A stretch of 64,000 nt of DNA from Eubacterium sp. (GCA_017539165.1 JAFYHN010000047.1:1-64000); one strand, 5' to 3'. Shown: positions 45,005-55,003, counted from the first letter of the stretch. The notes: generated from the sequence alone by a model not told the origin. A program made the numbers and translations.

Positions 45005-45961
45005 CTATTCAGTTGTATCCGTTCCGATAGCATCACCGGCACTTGAAGCTGCATCTGCTTCAAATTCTATCTCAGATATACAATCCTCAACAGCTTTTTT
45101 ATATACCTTATACTGTGCATCAGCTTCATCTGCACCAAGGAATATATTCTTAATGCGACCATTAGCTATTATCAAGGTATATGGTATCCCATCAGTCGGA
45201 TAATATTTTTCTATCTTACCATCCACATCACATGCAATGTTGAATGTATATTTCATTTCCTTTACAAATTCATCAACTGTGCTCTTATCTTCCGCACAGT
45301 TAATACAAACAATCTCGAGCTTATCATAACCATCATTCTTGAGTTTCTCGAATGCAGGCATTTCCCCAACACATGGTCCACACCAGGTAGCCCAGAAATT
45401 AACTATGACAACTTTGTTATCATAATCTGAAAGTTTAAAAGTCTTTCCTCCACTTAACTCGGCTGTAAAATCCGGAGCAAGTTCACCCTCTACTAACGGA
45501 TGAGGTTCCGCTTCACTCTTATCAACATCTACTCTTTCAGTTGAATCGACCTTTTTATTCGTATCTTCCTCAATATCTTTTATATAATCATAACATATGA
45601 AATTATCTGTTTTATAAACAAACAGATTGTCTCTAAGTGAATCACTACCAGTAATAATCACTTCTCCAAGTAAAGTGTCATCAGTCTTAAGAGATACCTT
45701 TAAGCCTTCCGCAGATGATCCAACACCAAGTTTACTTCTGTACGCTTTTATCCCCTTAAGATTATCTACAATAAACTGAATATTATCCGCCTGGTTTATG
45801 TTGAATTCCTTACCTGTCTCACCATCATAGACTATAACATTAGTTACATCATAAGAATCAACATTACCAAAGAACTTCTTCGGCGAAAAAATGATCACCA
45901 ATAAAGTCGCAATAATAACTAGCACTATAGATATAGTGATCAATATAATCTTGTTTTTCAT
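45005..45961 (-). CDS. Membrane-anchored TlpA/ResA-like thioredoxin
   Basis: 318 residues. An N-terminal TM anchor (about 5-25) is followed by an unrecognised region (30-150) and a thioredoxin domain (about 160-300) with WCGPC (Cys194, Cys197) in VNFWATWCGPCVGEMPAF. ResA/TlpA proteins reduce disulfides outside the membrane, for example of cytochromes or secreted proteins. The start was moved from 46006 to ATG 45961 because the TM anchor then becomes N-terminal and GGAGG lies 10 bases upstream. It follows the acyltransferase gene by 45 bp. Confidence 0.9.
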   Translation of the reverse strand: MKNKIILITISIVLVIIATLLVIIFSPKKFFGNVDSYDVTNVIVYDGETGKEFNINQADNIQFIVDNLKGIKAYRSKLGVGSSAEGLKVSLKTDDTLLGEVIITGSDSLRDNLFVYKTDNFICYDYIKDIEEDTNKKVDSTERVDVDKSEAEPHPLVEGELAPDFTAELSGGKTFKLSDYDNKVVIVNFWATWCGPCVGEMPAFEKLKNDGYDKLEIVCINCAEDKSTVDEFVKEMKYTFNIACDVDGKIEKYYPTDGIPYTLIIANGRIKNIFLGADEADAQYKVYKKAVEDCISEIEFEADAASSAGDAIGTDTTE

Positions 45962-46006
45962 AAATACTAATCCTCCACTCCGACTGGTCAATACCAATCG
46001 ATACAA

Positions 46007-47131
46007 TTATAACACCTTTAGTTTCTTCACGCCATCGAATATCAACCTTCTAACCCAGTCTATGGACCAGCAGACAACATATGTGATCAGAATTATTGCA
46101 AATATCTTGATCAGATAAAACTTCTGTGAATAGAAGTTTATATTATCTATTGTAAATATCTCATTCCAGATCAGTCTTCTGACAAGCGGATGCTCATGAA
46201 TCATATATATACCAAGATTACCTGCACTGATAAAGTTTATAACTGTGCATAATCTTTCATATCTACTTATATCAAGTTTTTCGAAAAACCTGAACAGACA
46301 GGTACATTGAAGAACCACAAGCGGATTATCGTTATATGCCACAACAGAAACAATTCCATTATCCGGGTACTCGTAAACGATGAAAACATTTACAAGACCA
46401 AGCAGCAGAAAGCCGGTAAGATACGTAATCGGGTTATTCCACAGATCATACTTATCATCATCTTCATGACTCTTAAAGATATGGAACCTTCGCATATAAG
46501 CGCCCAGGATATACATATAGATAAAGTCATATAAGCTCTTACCACCCTGAGTCGACAGTATCTTCTGTAGTCCGATAACTTCATCAAAAGGACTGATCAG
46601 ACTGAGCGGCTGCCATATCGAAAACATAAAGAAACATAATCCTATAAGATATAGGAATTCTTTTCTATCCAGATGCCTCAGCATCTTGTTAAGGAACGGT
46701 GATATAAGAAGCACCAGCAGATACAAAGTCATAAAATACCATGTTCTCGAAAGAAACGGCAGAAATGCTTTGTATATAGTCACCTTGTCAAGTTCCCCAG
46801 GACGAAAGATTGCCCATAATATCGGTATAGCAAGTGAATAGAAATACATCGGCAGATAACACTTAAGCAATCTGCTCCTGTTAAAATCAGTCTTAGTTTC
46901 ACTTAGGTAGTAACCCATTATGATAACAAATATATAAACCGGACATCTGCACATAAGCCATACGACCCAATAGGTCAGCTCAATTCTCCCCCTTAACTGA
47001 GTGGCGATATCCGAGTAATCTCCATAGGCTGAAACGTGCAGAAATATAATCTGCAACATCATAATAATCCTAAGAAGTTCAATACTTGAATTGCGTTTTT
47101 TCTTCGTTATTTTATCATTTTTTTCCATCAT
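46007..47131 (-). CDS. Acyltransferase family 3 membrane protein
   Basis: 374 residues, about ten TM helices. ELLRIIMMLQIIFLHVSAYG near the N-terminus contains the conserved histidine (FLHV) of the acyltransferase 3 (OafA-type) family. These enzymes O-acetylate surface glycans or peptidoglycan. The substrate is not shown by context. The frame opens with a TTG at 47146; ATG 47131 (or 47128) after GAAGAAGAA is a better start, though the ribosome binding site is weak. A terminator separates it from the ABC cassette. Confidence 0.88.
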   Translation of the reverse strand: MMEKNDKITKKKRNSSIELLRIIMMLQIIFLHVSAYGDYSDIATQLRGRIELTYWVVWLMCRCPVYIFVIIMGYYLSETKTDFNRSRLLKCYLPMYFYSLAIPILWAIFRPGELDKVTIYKAFLPFLSRTWYFMTLYLLVLLISPFLNKMLRHLDRKEFLYLIGLCFFMFSIWQPLSLISPFDEVIGLQKILSTQGGKSLYDFIYMYILGAYMRRFHIFKSHEDDDKYDLWNNPITYLTGFLLLGLVNVFIVYEYPDNGIVSVVAYNDNPLVVLQCTCLFRFFEKLDISRYERLCTVINFISAGNLGIYMIHEHPLVRRLIWNEIFTIDNINFYSQKFYLIKIFAIILITYVVCWSIDWVRRLIFDGVKKLKVL

Positions 47132-47195
47132 TTCTTCTTCATCCAAAATATCTTAATTCGTGAAATTTTATAATATATTCTCTATACTTGCAAGT

Positions 47196-47234
47196 AAAAA
47201 AATAAAAACCCGGCCGCAATGATAAACCGAGTTT
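47196..47234 (-). terminator. Terminator after the ABC transporter cassette
   Basis: On the minus strand AAACTCGG pairs with CCGGGTTT (one G-U pair) around a 13-base loop, followed by TTATTTTTTT. It lies 14 bp after the ATPase stop and ends the accessory unit. Confidence 0.8.
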
Positions 47235-47248
47235 CTATTTCAAATAAA

Positions 47249-47911
47249 TCAGTCGACTATCGTACCATCTTTCAACCTTATTATTCTGTCACATTTATTT
47301 GCGATATCTATATTATGAGTTACTATCACAATGGTACGGTTTTCATTATTAATTTTTCTAAGTATTTCTATTATATTTTCACCATTAACTGAATCTAATG
47401 CCCCTGTCGGTTCATCAGCTAAAATAACTTTTCTATCTGCTGCTAAAGCTCTAGCAATAGCACATCGCTGTTTTTCCCCTCCTGAAATAAATTTAGGAAA
47501 CTTTTCACTTTGTTCTTTTATATTCAAATCCACCATTAACTTTTCACTAATTATTTTCCTTTTTTTTCTAGAAATCCCCTGTATCTGAAGAGGCAATTCT
47601 ATATTTTCTCTCACGGTATAATCATCCATTAGATTAAAATTCTGAAAAACAAAAGCAATATTTTCTTTTCGATAATTATTCAAACATATTTTATTATGAT
47701 AATCAATTATCTTATCATTAAAAAGCATTTCCCCCCGAGAAGGCGAATCAATCCCTCCTAAAATATTAAGAAGCGTAGTTTTTCCAGATCCAGATGGCCC
47801 CATAATAGCAACCATCTCTCCATCTTCTATTGTTAAAGATAAATTTGATAATACAAGTTGACTAATGTCTTTATGTGTAAATACTTTTGAAATATTCTTT
47901 AATAATATCAT
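47249..47911 (-). CDS. ABC transporter ATP-binding protein (MacB/LolD type)
   Basis: 220 residues. Walker A is GPSGSGKTTLLNILGG (about 38-53), the Q-loop is FVFQNFNLMDDYTVREN, the signature FISGGEKQRCAIARALA, Walker B VILADEPTGALDS, and the H-loop VTHN. The sequence fits the MacB/LolD/SalX group that works with FtsX-like permeases. It lies 10 bp after the second permease gene. With two permeases and a small secreted protein upstream, its role may be immunity, peptide handling or envelope stress, which is inference. Confidence 0.93.
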   Translation of the reverse strand: MILLKNISKVFTHKDISQLVLSNLSLTIEDGEMVAIMGPSGSGKTTLLNILGGIDSPSRGEMLFNDKIIDYHNKICLNNYRKENIAFVFQNFNLMDDYTVRENIELPLQIQGISRKKRKIISEKLMVDLNIKEQSEKFPKFISGGEKQRCAIARALAADRKVILADEPTGALDSVNGENIIEILRKINNENRTIVIVTHNIDIANKCDRIIRLKDGTIVD

Positions 47912-47921
47912 GTAAACTCAC

Positions 47922-49271
47922 CTATTTAATTTCTTCTCTTAATAAATCTGCAGGTATAAGCCTTGAAATAATAATTGCCGGACAAAGACTACTAACAATC
48001 ATAACAAGGCCATTTACTATAGATGCCTTCCATAAAACTGATTTAAATAAAATATATTTTATCGAATTTTGAGTATTCACCCCTCTCCCATACCCAAAAA
48101 ACAAATATATTATACAAAATGAAATAGTCAAACCAAATAATGTTGAAAAAATAAGTTTAATTATTACTTCAATCATTTCTATTTCAACTAATTCTTTTAT
48201 ATCTACACCATTTGTTATCAAAATACCATAATTCTTTTTGTTATTTACAATTTTTATGGTCTGCATACACATAATAAAACAAATTGATGTAATAACCAAC
48301 ACATAAAACAGCTTATATAACATTCGTATATATACATGCATCTTTTCTTTGGAATGATCAAATTCATTCATAAGGTTCCTGCATGTTATTTTCGCATTAT
48401 ATTTTTTTTCCAGATTATATAAAGAATCTTTGAAACTTAAATAATTCGTTTGTGGGTTAAGAATAACAAGTCCCTCCAATGCTATAAGAGAATCTTTTAA
48501 ATTTATATCATTGGTTGAATTAGCAAATTCAGCCCCATAATCAACAATACTAACTATAAGATTATCTGTATTTACCAAAGGTGACTCATTAAGATCAGTA
48601 TTACCACAACATGCATCAAACGAAACAAATTCAGTCCCTTTTTCTAATACCCCTTCAACAACATGTGGATATTCATGTTTTATATCATCTTGCATATAGT
48701 ATACCGTACCGATAGGAATATCTTCACAAACAAAGGCATTCCCCAAATATAAAGCAACATAACCATATCCATATTTTTTCATTCTATCTTTTACATCTTT
48801 TTCAGACAGAATACTACCTTTTGATAAGATAACATTATTTGCAATAAAATTGTCTATAGAAGTAGTATAGCCCATATATGCATTAGAAATCATGTTATTT
48901 CGATTAGGCACATATTTATCCTGCAAACTCATTAATTCTGATATATTAGAGCCGCTTACTCCATTATCCACTGAAAAGAAATATTTTATCTCGGACATAT
49001 CTGATATATCATTGTATAATTCTAGTTTTTTTCTATTAAATTCATTTTCTTTACAATCAATGTTTTCTAAAGAGATAAAAGCCATAGAATCAATATTACA
49101 GTTCAAAGATGATTCCATATCATATTTATATCTGTATGATGATTCCTTGATAAAAAATGAAACGGAAATAACTATAAAAGCGATAATAAGCAAAAATGAT
49201 TCCATTATAAAAGAGCATTTTCCTCTAAGCAAAAAATCTAAAGAAAAAATAATTCTAGTCCTTATACTCAT
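47922..49271 (-). CDS. FtsX-like ABC permease subunit (second)
   Basis: 449 residues. An N-terminal TM (about 20-40) is followed by a long extracytoplasmic domain (about 45-310) and three C-terminal TM helices (about 320-345, 370-400, 415-440), the MacB/FtsX layout. The sequence is unlike the first permease except for layout, so they probably form a heterodimer. Cys residues in the ectodomain (DACCGNTDL) are notable. Codon and base composition are AT-rich. The start is 1 bp from the preceding gene's stop. Start ATG with AAGGGAG. Confidence 0.87.
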   Translation of the reverse strand: MSIRTRIIFSLDFLLRGKCSFIMESFLLIIAFIVISVSFFIKESSYRYKYDMESSLNCNIDSMAFISLENIDCKENEFNRKKLELYNDISDMSEIKYFFSVDNGVSGSNISELMSLQDKYVPNRNNMISNAYMGYTTSIDNFIANNVILSKGSILSEKDVKDRMKKYGYGYVALYLGNAFVCEDIPIGTVYYMQDDIKHEYPHVVEGVLEKGTEFVSFDACCGNTDLNESPLVNTDNLIVSIVDYGAEFANSTNDINLKDSLIALEGLVILNPQTNYLSFKDSLYNLEKKYNAKITCRNLMNEFDHSKEKMHVYIRMLYKLFYVLVITSICFIMCMQTIKIVNNKKNYGILITNGVDIKELVEIEMIEVIIKLIFSTLFGLTISFCIIYLFFGYGRGVNTQNSIKYILFKSVLWKASIVNGLVMIVSSLCPAIIISRLIPADLLREEIK

Positions 49272-50378
49272 TTAATCAGCTCCCTTAAAATGTTTTTTTA
49301 CACTTATATATATCATAAAATATAAGAACAAAATAAACGACAAACATAATAATCCTAATCCAGAAAACATAACGCATAATAAAATATATTTGAATCCATA
49401 TATTGACTCTTCACTTAGTAGTTTCCCAAATATAATAAAAATAAATGCAATAGGTATTGATAAAAGTAAAATCTTCAAGATATATAAAACCATATTTCCA
49501 AGAATATTGAGGTTACTCGCCCCCCATATTTTTCTGATACTAATCTCTTTACTAATTCTTTTAATCCATAACGAAAAAACAGATACACCACAAAGTAGTG
49601 AAAAGATTACAATCACATATGCACCTATAACTTGAATATCTCCTAATCCATAAAAATCATCAATTTCCTCTATCGCAGTCAGATCTATTTCCAAATTCTC
49701 ATTTTTTTCATAATCTGATAAAAAATCCCGAATTTCATTTTCTATATTATTATTTGTTGCTATATAATATGATACTGATTGATTTTTTAAAGATGAAACA
49801 AACGCTCCATCTTTAATTATCTTAGAAGCAGTCGGAGAAAATAGTTCCATAGGAAAAACTATTTGTTTATTTCTACCAGAATCTATTAATTGTTTATAGA
49901 TTCCCTTTACTAAATATGAATTCTGATTGAATATAATATATTTTTTTCCATTAGAATTTATTGTTCCAGATACATCAGCACCAATATAAACTCCCGGAAT
50001 ATTTTTCCTATTTTCATATAATATATCCATATCATCCATATAATTTGAAGAATAATCTAGAACAAGTCCAGTATTCTCAGATATATCATTAACAGAATCA
50101 TAAACAACAACTTCTTTTATATCCGAATCTATTTTTTCAACTCTTGATAATAATGTATCAAAAAATTCTTTTGACCAAACATTTTCAAAGGGCGTTATCT
50201 GATATATAACGCCCTTTGAATAACAGGAATATCGATACAAAACATCTTTTGATTCTTTATATCGAGTATATAAAATTGATAGATTAGCCACAGAGAAAAT
50301 AATCAAAGAATAACAAACTATAAGTAGGAAAAATGATAATTTGTCTCTGAAAAATTTTTTATTATCAAATTTAAACAT
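49272..50378 (-). CDS. FtsX-like ABC permease subunit (first)
   Basis: 368 residues. An N-terminal TM (about 15-35), an ectodomain (about 40-245) and three C-terminal TM helices (about 250-275, 290-320, 330-360) give the FtsX/MacB arrangement. The AT-rich sequence differs from the flanking housekeeping genes. It lies 5 bp after the small secreted protein gene and ends at the start of the second permease. Start ATG with AAGGTAG. Confidence 0.87.
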   Translation of the reverse strand: MFKFDNKKFFRDKLSFFLLIVCYSLIIFSVANLSILYTRYKESKDVLYRYSCYSKGVIYQITPFENVWSKEFFDTLLSRVEKIDSDIKEVVVYDSVNDISENTGLVLDYSSNYMDDMDILYENRKNIPGVYIGADVSGTINSNGKKYIIFNQNSYLVKGIYKQLIDSGRNKQIVFPMELFSPTASKIIKDGAFVSSLKNQSVSYYIATNNNIENEIRDFLSDYEKNENLEIDLTAIEEIDDFYGLGDIQVIGAYVIVIFSLLCGVSVFSLWIKRISKEISIRKIWGASNLNILGNMVLYILKILLLSIPIAFIFIIFGKLLSEESIYGFKYILLCVMFSGLGLLCLSFILFLYFMIYISVKKHFKGAD

Positions 50379-50383
50379 ATAAT

Positions 50384-50740
50384 CTACCTTGTCTGTGTTG
50401 CGCTAACCTTTCTTGTACCATTTACAGCAATTGCAACAAGAACCTTTTTGCATTTTTTTCCAACACTTTTCTTAAAACCAATAGTTTTTTTAGTTCCAGT
50501 ATATGTTTGAGATTTTACATCTGTAGTAAAACTATTTTTATAACCAACTAACTTTACGATTCCACTCGGTTTATCGGTAATAGTTCCAGCATAACAACCA
50601 TAATTCGAAGAAAAATCTACACTAACAGAACCTGTAATAGCTGCATTTATTTTTCCTGTAGCTGAACCAGCAAGGGCTGTAATACTAGTTCCCATAATTA
50701 TAATGAAAGATAAAACTAAAGCAATTCTCTTCTTGTACAT
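50384..50740 (-). CDS. Small secreted protein of unknown function
   Basis: 118 residues with a clear signal peptide: basic start, hydrophobic core and TALA cleavage site before residue 25, leaving about 94 residues. The mature part is Gly/Lys/Thr-rich and basic, without TM, and has two Cys residues that could pair (NYGCYAG and KKCKK). I recognise no family. The start was moved from 50767 to ATG 50740, which has GGAGG ten bases upstream and places the signal peptide at the N-terminus. It is the first gene of the cassette with the FtsX-like ABC transporter, so it may be a bacteriocin-like or signalling product with its immunity/export system. This is inference. Confidence 0.8.
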   Translation of the reverse strand: MYKKRIALVLSFIIIMGTSITALAGSATGKINAAITGSVSVDFSSNYGCYAGTITDKPSGIVKLVGYKNSFTTDVKSQTYTGTKKTIGFKKSVGKKCKKVLVAIAVNGTRKVSATQTR

Positions 50741-50765
50741 AATAATATATCCTCCAAAAAATTTC

Positions 50766-50800
50766 ATCCCCCCTCAAAAAATTTTTTTTTGGGGGGGGAT
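50766..50800. other. Homopolymer palindrome between tuf and the secreted-protein gene
   Basis: Read on the minus strand: AT, eight C, nine A, six T, GA, six G, AT. C-run pairs with G-run and A-run with T-run. It lies 33 bp after the tuf stop. It may be the tuf terminator, although the T-run is in the stem rather than after it. Homopolymer runs of this length are also prone to slippage and sequencing error. Confidence 0.6.
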
Positions 50801-50833
50801 AAAAAATAATTATATTTTATTTAACTATAATGA

Positions 50834-52024
50834 TTACTCAACGATAGATACAACTCTACCAGAACCTACTGTTCTACCACCCTCACGGATAGCGAATGTA
50901 AGTCCCTGCTCCATAGCTACTGGATGGATGAGCTCGATTGTCATCTCTACGTTATCTCCAGGCATGCACATCTCTGTACCTGCAGGAAGGTTGCAGACAC
51001 CAGTAACGTCTGTTGTTCTGAAGTAGAACTGTGGACGATAGTTGTTGAAGAATGGAGTATGACGTCCACCCTCGTCCTTTGTAAGAACATAAACCTGAGC
51101 TGTAAACTTCTTATGGCATGTTACAGAACCTGGCTTAGCAAGAACCTGTCCTTTTTCGATCTGATCTCTGTTAACACCACGGAGAAGAGCACCGATGTTA
51201 TCACCAGCCTGAGCTTCGTCAAGAATCTTTCTGAACATCTCGATACCAGTAACAACTGTATTCTGAACTTCTTCCTTGATACCAAGGATCTCAAGTGGAT
51301 CGTTGAGGTGAAGTGTACCTCTCTCTACTCTACCTGTAGCAACTGTTCCACGTCCTGTGATTGTAAATACGTCCTCAACAGGCATAAGGAAAGGCTTATC
51401 TGTATCACGCTCTGGTGTAGGGATGTACTCATCAACTGTGTTCATGAGTTCCATAATCTTGTCTCCCCACTCTCCGTTAGGATCTTCAAGAGCCTTAAGA
51501 GCTGAACCCTTGATGATTGGGCATCCTTCGAATCCATACTCTTCAAGAGCTTCTGAAACTTCCATCTCAACGAGCTCGATAAGCTCATCATCAAGATCGT
51601 CCATATCGCACTTGTTAAGGAATACGATGATGTAAGGAACGTTTACCTGACGAGCAAGAAGGATATGCTCTCTTGTCTGAGCCATAACTCCGTCAGAAGC
51701 AGCAACAACAAGGATAGCACCGTCCATCTGAGCAGCACCAGTGATCATGTTCTTAACGTAGTCAGCATGTCCTGGGCAGTCAACGTGTGCATAATGTCTC
51801 TTGTCTGTCTCATACTCAACGTGAGCTGTAGAGATAGTGATACCTCTTTCTCTCTCTTCTGGAGCCTTATCGATATTAGCGAAATCTACTGCAGCGTTAC
51901 CAGCTACTCTCTCAGAAAGTACCTTTGTGATAGCTGCTGTAAGAGTTGTCTTACCGTGGTCAACGTGACCGATTGTACCAATGTTAACATGTGGTTTTGT
52001 TCTTTCAAACTTAGCCTTTGCCAT
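50834..52024 (-). CDS. tuf: Elongation factor Tu
   Basis: 396 residues. The GTPase that delivers aminoacyl-tRNA to the ribosome. G1 is [10 protein letters not shown] (about 19-28), G3 [12 protein letters not shown]4 NKCD, and GSALKALED follows; domains 2 and 3 are complete to the VSIVE end. The frame extends 42 codons upstream of the real start; ATG 52024 has AGGAGG at good spacing and matches [14 protein letters not shown]. It has its own promoter in the fusA-tuf gap. Confidence 0.99.
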   Translation of the reverse strand: MAKAKFERTKPHVNIGTIGHVDHGKTTLTAAITKVLSERVAGNAAVDFANIDKAPEERERGITISTAHVEYETDKRHYAHVDCPGHADYVKNMITGAAQMDGAILVVAASDGVMAQTREHILLARQVNVPYIIVFLNKCDMDDLDDELIELVEMEVSEALEEYGFEGCPIIKGSALKALEDPNGEWGDKIMELMNTVDEYIPTPERDTDKPFLMPVEDVFTITGRGTVATGRVERGTLHLNDPLEILGIKEEVQNTVVTGIEMFRKILDEAQAGDNIGALLRGVNRDQIEKGQVLAKPGSVTCHKKFTAQVYVLTKDEGGRHTPFFNNYRPQFYFRTTDVTGVCNLPAGTEMCMPGDNVEMTIELIHPVAMEQGLTFAIREGGRTVGSGRVVSIVE

Positions 52025-52116
52025 TTTAAAATCCTCCTGATTTTTTTCCTTTAGGTTCCCCCTACTTTCGAAATGTCGTCCGATTAAATGGGGTATATAC
52101 CTTCTAAAATATTGAC

Positions 52117-52140
52117 CGGGTAGGGGTAGTATCCTACCCG
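52117..52140 (-). promoter_or_regulatory. Hairpin in the tuf 5' leader
   Basis: CGGGTAGG and CCTACCCG pair perfectly around an 8-base loop, just downstream of the tuf promoter and about 95 bases before the start codon. The T-run after it is weak (GTCAATATTTTAG). It could be a leader structure or attenuator. Confidence 0.5.
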
Positions 52141-52158
52141 ACCACAGCACTAAACTAG

Positions 52159-52187
52159 ATTTTACTAAATATTAAAAAATATTTCAA
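52159..52187 (-). promoter_or_regulatory. Promoter of tuf
   Basis: Minus strand: -35 TTGAAA (52182-52187), 17-bp spacer, -10 TAAAAT (52159-52164). It lies about 40 bp after the fusA stop, giving a leader of about 125 nt. Confidence 0.72.
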
Positions 52188-52225
52188 GCTATTTTATAGT
52201 TTAATGTTATAGAATATTCATAAAA

Positions 52226-54367
52226 TTAAGCCTTAGCGCTAAGAACTTTTTCCTGAACGTTCTTTGGACACTGCTCATACTTCTCGAAGAACATTGAGTA
52301 GTTACCACGTCCCTGAGTTCTTGAACGAAGGTCAGTAGAGTAACCGAACATCTCAGCAAGTGGCACATAAGCTGTAACCTTCTTACCGTTACCAACATCC
52401 TCCATGCTCTCGATACGACCACGGCGGCTGTTAAGATCTCCGATAACATCACCCATGTACTGCTCTGGCATAACAACCTCAACCTTCATGATAGGCTCAA
52501 GAAGTACTGGGTTACCCTTCTTCATAGCATCCTTAAATGCCATAGAACCGGCAATGTGGAATGCCATCTCAGATGAGTCGACTTCATGGTATGATCCATC
52601 GTAAACTTCTGCATCAACACCAAGCACCTGGAATCCACCAAGGATACCAGCCTGAGCAGCTTCTTCGATACCTTCTCCGATAGCTGGGATGTATTCCTTA
52701 GGAATGTTACCACCAACTACAGTTGAAGTGAACTTGAACTGTTCTTCACCGTTAGGATCCATAGGTGTGAACTTAACTTTACAATGTCCGTACTGTCCAC
52801 GACCACCAGACTGCTTAGCATACTTAGAATCAACATCAACAGCTGATGTAAATGTCTCTTTGTAAGCAACCTGAGGAGCACCAACGTTAGCCTCTACCTT
52901 AAACTCACGAAGGAGACGATCAACGATAATCTCAAGGTGAAGCTCGCCCATTCCGGCGATGATTGTCTGTCCTGTTTCCTGATCAGTATGAGTTCTGAAT
53001 GTAGGATCTTCTTCAGCAAGCTTCTGAAGTGCTGTAGCAAGCTTATCCTGACCATCCTTTGTCTTAGGCTCGATAGCGAGCTCGATAACTGGCTCAGGGA
53101 ACTCCATAGACTCAAGGATAACTGGATGCTGCTCATCACAGATTGTATCACCTGTTGTAGTATTCTTAAGGCCTACTACTGCAGCAATATCTCCAGAATA
53201 TACCTTATCTATATCTGTTCTATCGTTAGCGTGCATCTGAACGATACGTCCAACACGCTCCTTGTAATCCTTTGTTGCATTAAGTACATAAGAACCCTTG
53301 TTAAGTGTTCCTGAATATACTCTGATGAAAGCAAGCTTTCCTACGAATGGGTCAGCTACGATCTTGAATGCGAGAGCTGAGAAAGGCTCATCATCTGATG
53401 ACTTCTTAGTGATCTCATTTCCATCCATATCTGTACCCTTGATATCAGGGATATCTGTAGGAGCTGGCATGAACTCGAGTACAGCATCAATAAGCTTCTG
53501 GATACCCTTATTCTGGTGTGCAGATCCGCAAAGTACAGGTACTACTCTTGTCTTCTCTCCTTCTGGAGTGTCGATAGCAGCACATGTTCCTCTACGAAGA
53601 GCAGCTTTAAGCTCATCGATTGAAGGCTCTTCACCCTCAAGGTAAGCCATCATAAGGTCATCATCAAGCTCACAGCAGTTCTCAACGAGCTGATCATGCC
53701 ATTCAGCAGCCTGATCCTTATAATCATCACGAATATCCTGGATAGTGATATCCTTACCTTCATGATCATTATAGATGTATTCTTTCATCTCAAAAAGGTC
53801 GATAATTCCTTCGAAATAATCTTCCTTACCAATAGGGATATTTACAACTATTGGCTTTTTACCAAGACGAGTCTTGATTTCCTCTACAGTGTTGTAGAAG
53901 TTAGCACCAAGTATGTCCATCTTATTAACGAATGCCATACGTGGTACGTGATATGTATCAGCCTGACGCCATACGTTCTCTGACTGTGGCTCAACACCAC
54001 CCTTTGCATCAAATACTCCGACAGCTCCGTCAAGTACACGGAGTGAACGCTCAACCTCAACAGTGAAGTCAACGTGTCCAGGAGTATCAATAATATTTAT
54101 ACGATGTTCAAGAGCACCCGGCTTTGGCTTATTGTTTTCCTGCAGTGTCCAGTGACATGTTGTAGCAGCAGATGTGATAGTGATACCACGTTCCTGCTCC
54201 TGCTCCATCCAGTCCATGGTTGCTGTACCTTCGTAAGTCTCACCAATCTTGTGATTAACTCCAGTATAGTACAGGATTCTTTCTGTAAGAGTAGTCTTAC
54301 CAGCATCGATGTGAGCCATGATACCGATATTTCTTGTTCTCTCTAATGGATATTCTCTTCCAGCCAA
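52226..54367 (-). CDS. fusA: Elongation factor G
   Basis: 713 residues. The translocation GTPase. G1 is [20 protein letters not shown]3 [17 protein letters not shown]4 NKMD, and domains II-V are complete. The predicted start codon is TTG at 54367, placed eight bases after GGAGG and matching the family start [15 protein letters not shown]. It lies 25 bp after rpsG in the str operon. Confidence 0.98.
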   Translation of the reverse strand: MAGREYPLERTRNIGIMAHIDAGKTTLTERILYYTGVNHKIGETYEGTATMDWMEQEQERGITITSAATTCHWTLQENNKPKPGALEHRINIIDTPGHVDFTVEVERSLRVLDGAVGVFDAKGGVEPQSENVWRQADTYHVPRMAFVNKMDILGANFYNTVEEIKTRLGKKPIVVNIPIGKEDYFEGIIDLFEMKEYIYNDHEGKDITIQDIRDDYKDQAAEWHDQLVENCCELDDDLMMAYLEGEEPSIDELKAALRRGTCAAIDTPEGEKTRVVPVLCGSAHQNKGIQKLIDAVLEFMPAPTDIPDIKGTDMDGNEITKKSSDDEPFSALAFKIVADPFVGKLAFIRVYSGTLNKGSYVLNATKDYKERVGRIVQMHANDRTDIDKVYSGDIAAVVGLKNTTTGDTICDEQHPVILESMEFPEPVIELAIEPKTKDGQDKLATALQKLAEEDPTFRTHTDQETGQTIIAGMGELHLEIIVDRLLREFKVEANVGAPQVAYKETFTSAVDVDSKYAKQSGGRGQYGHCKVKFTPMDPNGEEQFKFTSTVVGGNIPKEYIPAIGEGIEEAAQAGILGGFQVLGVDAEVYDGSYHEVDSSEMAFHIAGSMAFKDAMKKGNPVLLEPIMKVEVVMPEQYMGDVIGDLNSRRGRIESMEDVGNGKKVTAYVPLAEMFGYSTDLRSRTQGRGNYSMFFEKYEQCPKNVQEKVLSAKA

Positions 54368-54392
54368 GACTGTTTCCTCCTTAATTTATTGA

Positions 54393-54863
54393 TTAGAAAC
54401 GATAATGAGCAAATGCCTTGTTAGCCTCTGCCATTCTGTGCATTTCTTCTTTACGCTTTACAGATGCTCCTGTGTTGTTTGCAGCATCCATAAGCTCAAG
54501 AGCAAGTCTTTCCTTCATTGTCTTCTCAGTTCTCTGACGTGAGAAATTAGTAATCCAACGAAGACCAAGAGCCTGTCTTCTATCAGGTCTAACTTCGATA
54601 GGTACCTGATATGTTGCACCACCGATACGTCTAGCTTTAACCTCGAGCTGAGGCATAACATTGTTCATAGCTGCCTCAAATACTTCAACAGGATCCTTTC
54701 CTGTCTGCTCTTTGATCTGGTCGAAGGCGCCATATACGATCTTCTCAGCAACACCCTTCTTACCATCAAGCATAATATTGTTGATAAGACGAGTTACAAC
54801 CTTGCTGTTGTAGATAGGATCGGCAAGCACATCTCTTTTTGCTATATGTCCTTTACGTGGCAC
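54393..54863 (-). CDS. rpsG: 30S ribosomal protein S7
   Basis: 156 residues, complete. Characteristic segments are [36 protein letters not shown] and the Arg-rich [18 protein letters not shown]. The start codon is GTG, with AAGGAGG about 7 bases upstream. It lies 140 bp after rpsL. Confidence 0.98.
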   Translation of the reverse strand: MPRKGHIAKRDVLADPIYNSKVVTRLINNIMLDGKKGVAEKIVYGAFDQIKEQTGKDPVEVFEAAMNNVMPQLEVKARRIGGATYQVPIEVRPDRRQALGLRWITNFSRQRTEKTMKERLALELMDAANNTGASVKRKEEMHRMAEANKAFAHYRF

Positions 54864-55003
54864 GGTTCTTCCCTCCTTAATAATAGTATTAAATCATAGG
54901 TACTCACATACATATGATATGTGTTCGCGCTGATGAAAACATTACCTGTTCTTAACCAGCACAAATTTCTGTTAATCATCCTACTAAAAATATGTCTTAC
55001 ATA

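Noticed and set aside
50384-50740. Lactococcin 972 family bacteriocin
   Set aside because: The signal peptide and ABC neighbours fit the idea, but the mature sequence has Cys residues and does not show the pattern I know for that family; kept as unknown.
52025-52150. Extended EF-Tu N-terminus from the upstream open frame
   Set aside because: The extra residues are not conserved in EF-Tu, and the AGGAGG site is placed for the ATG at 52024.
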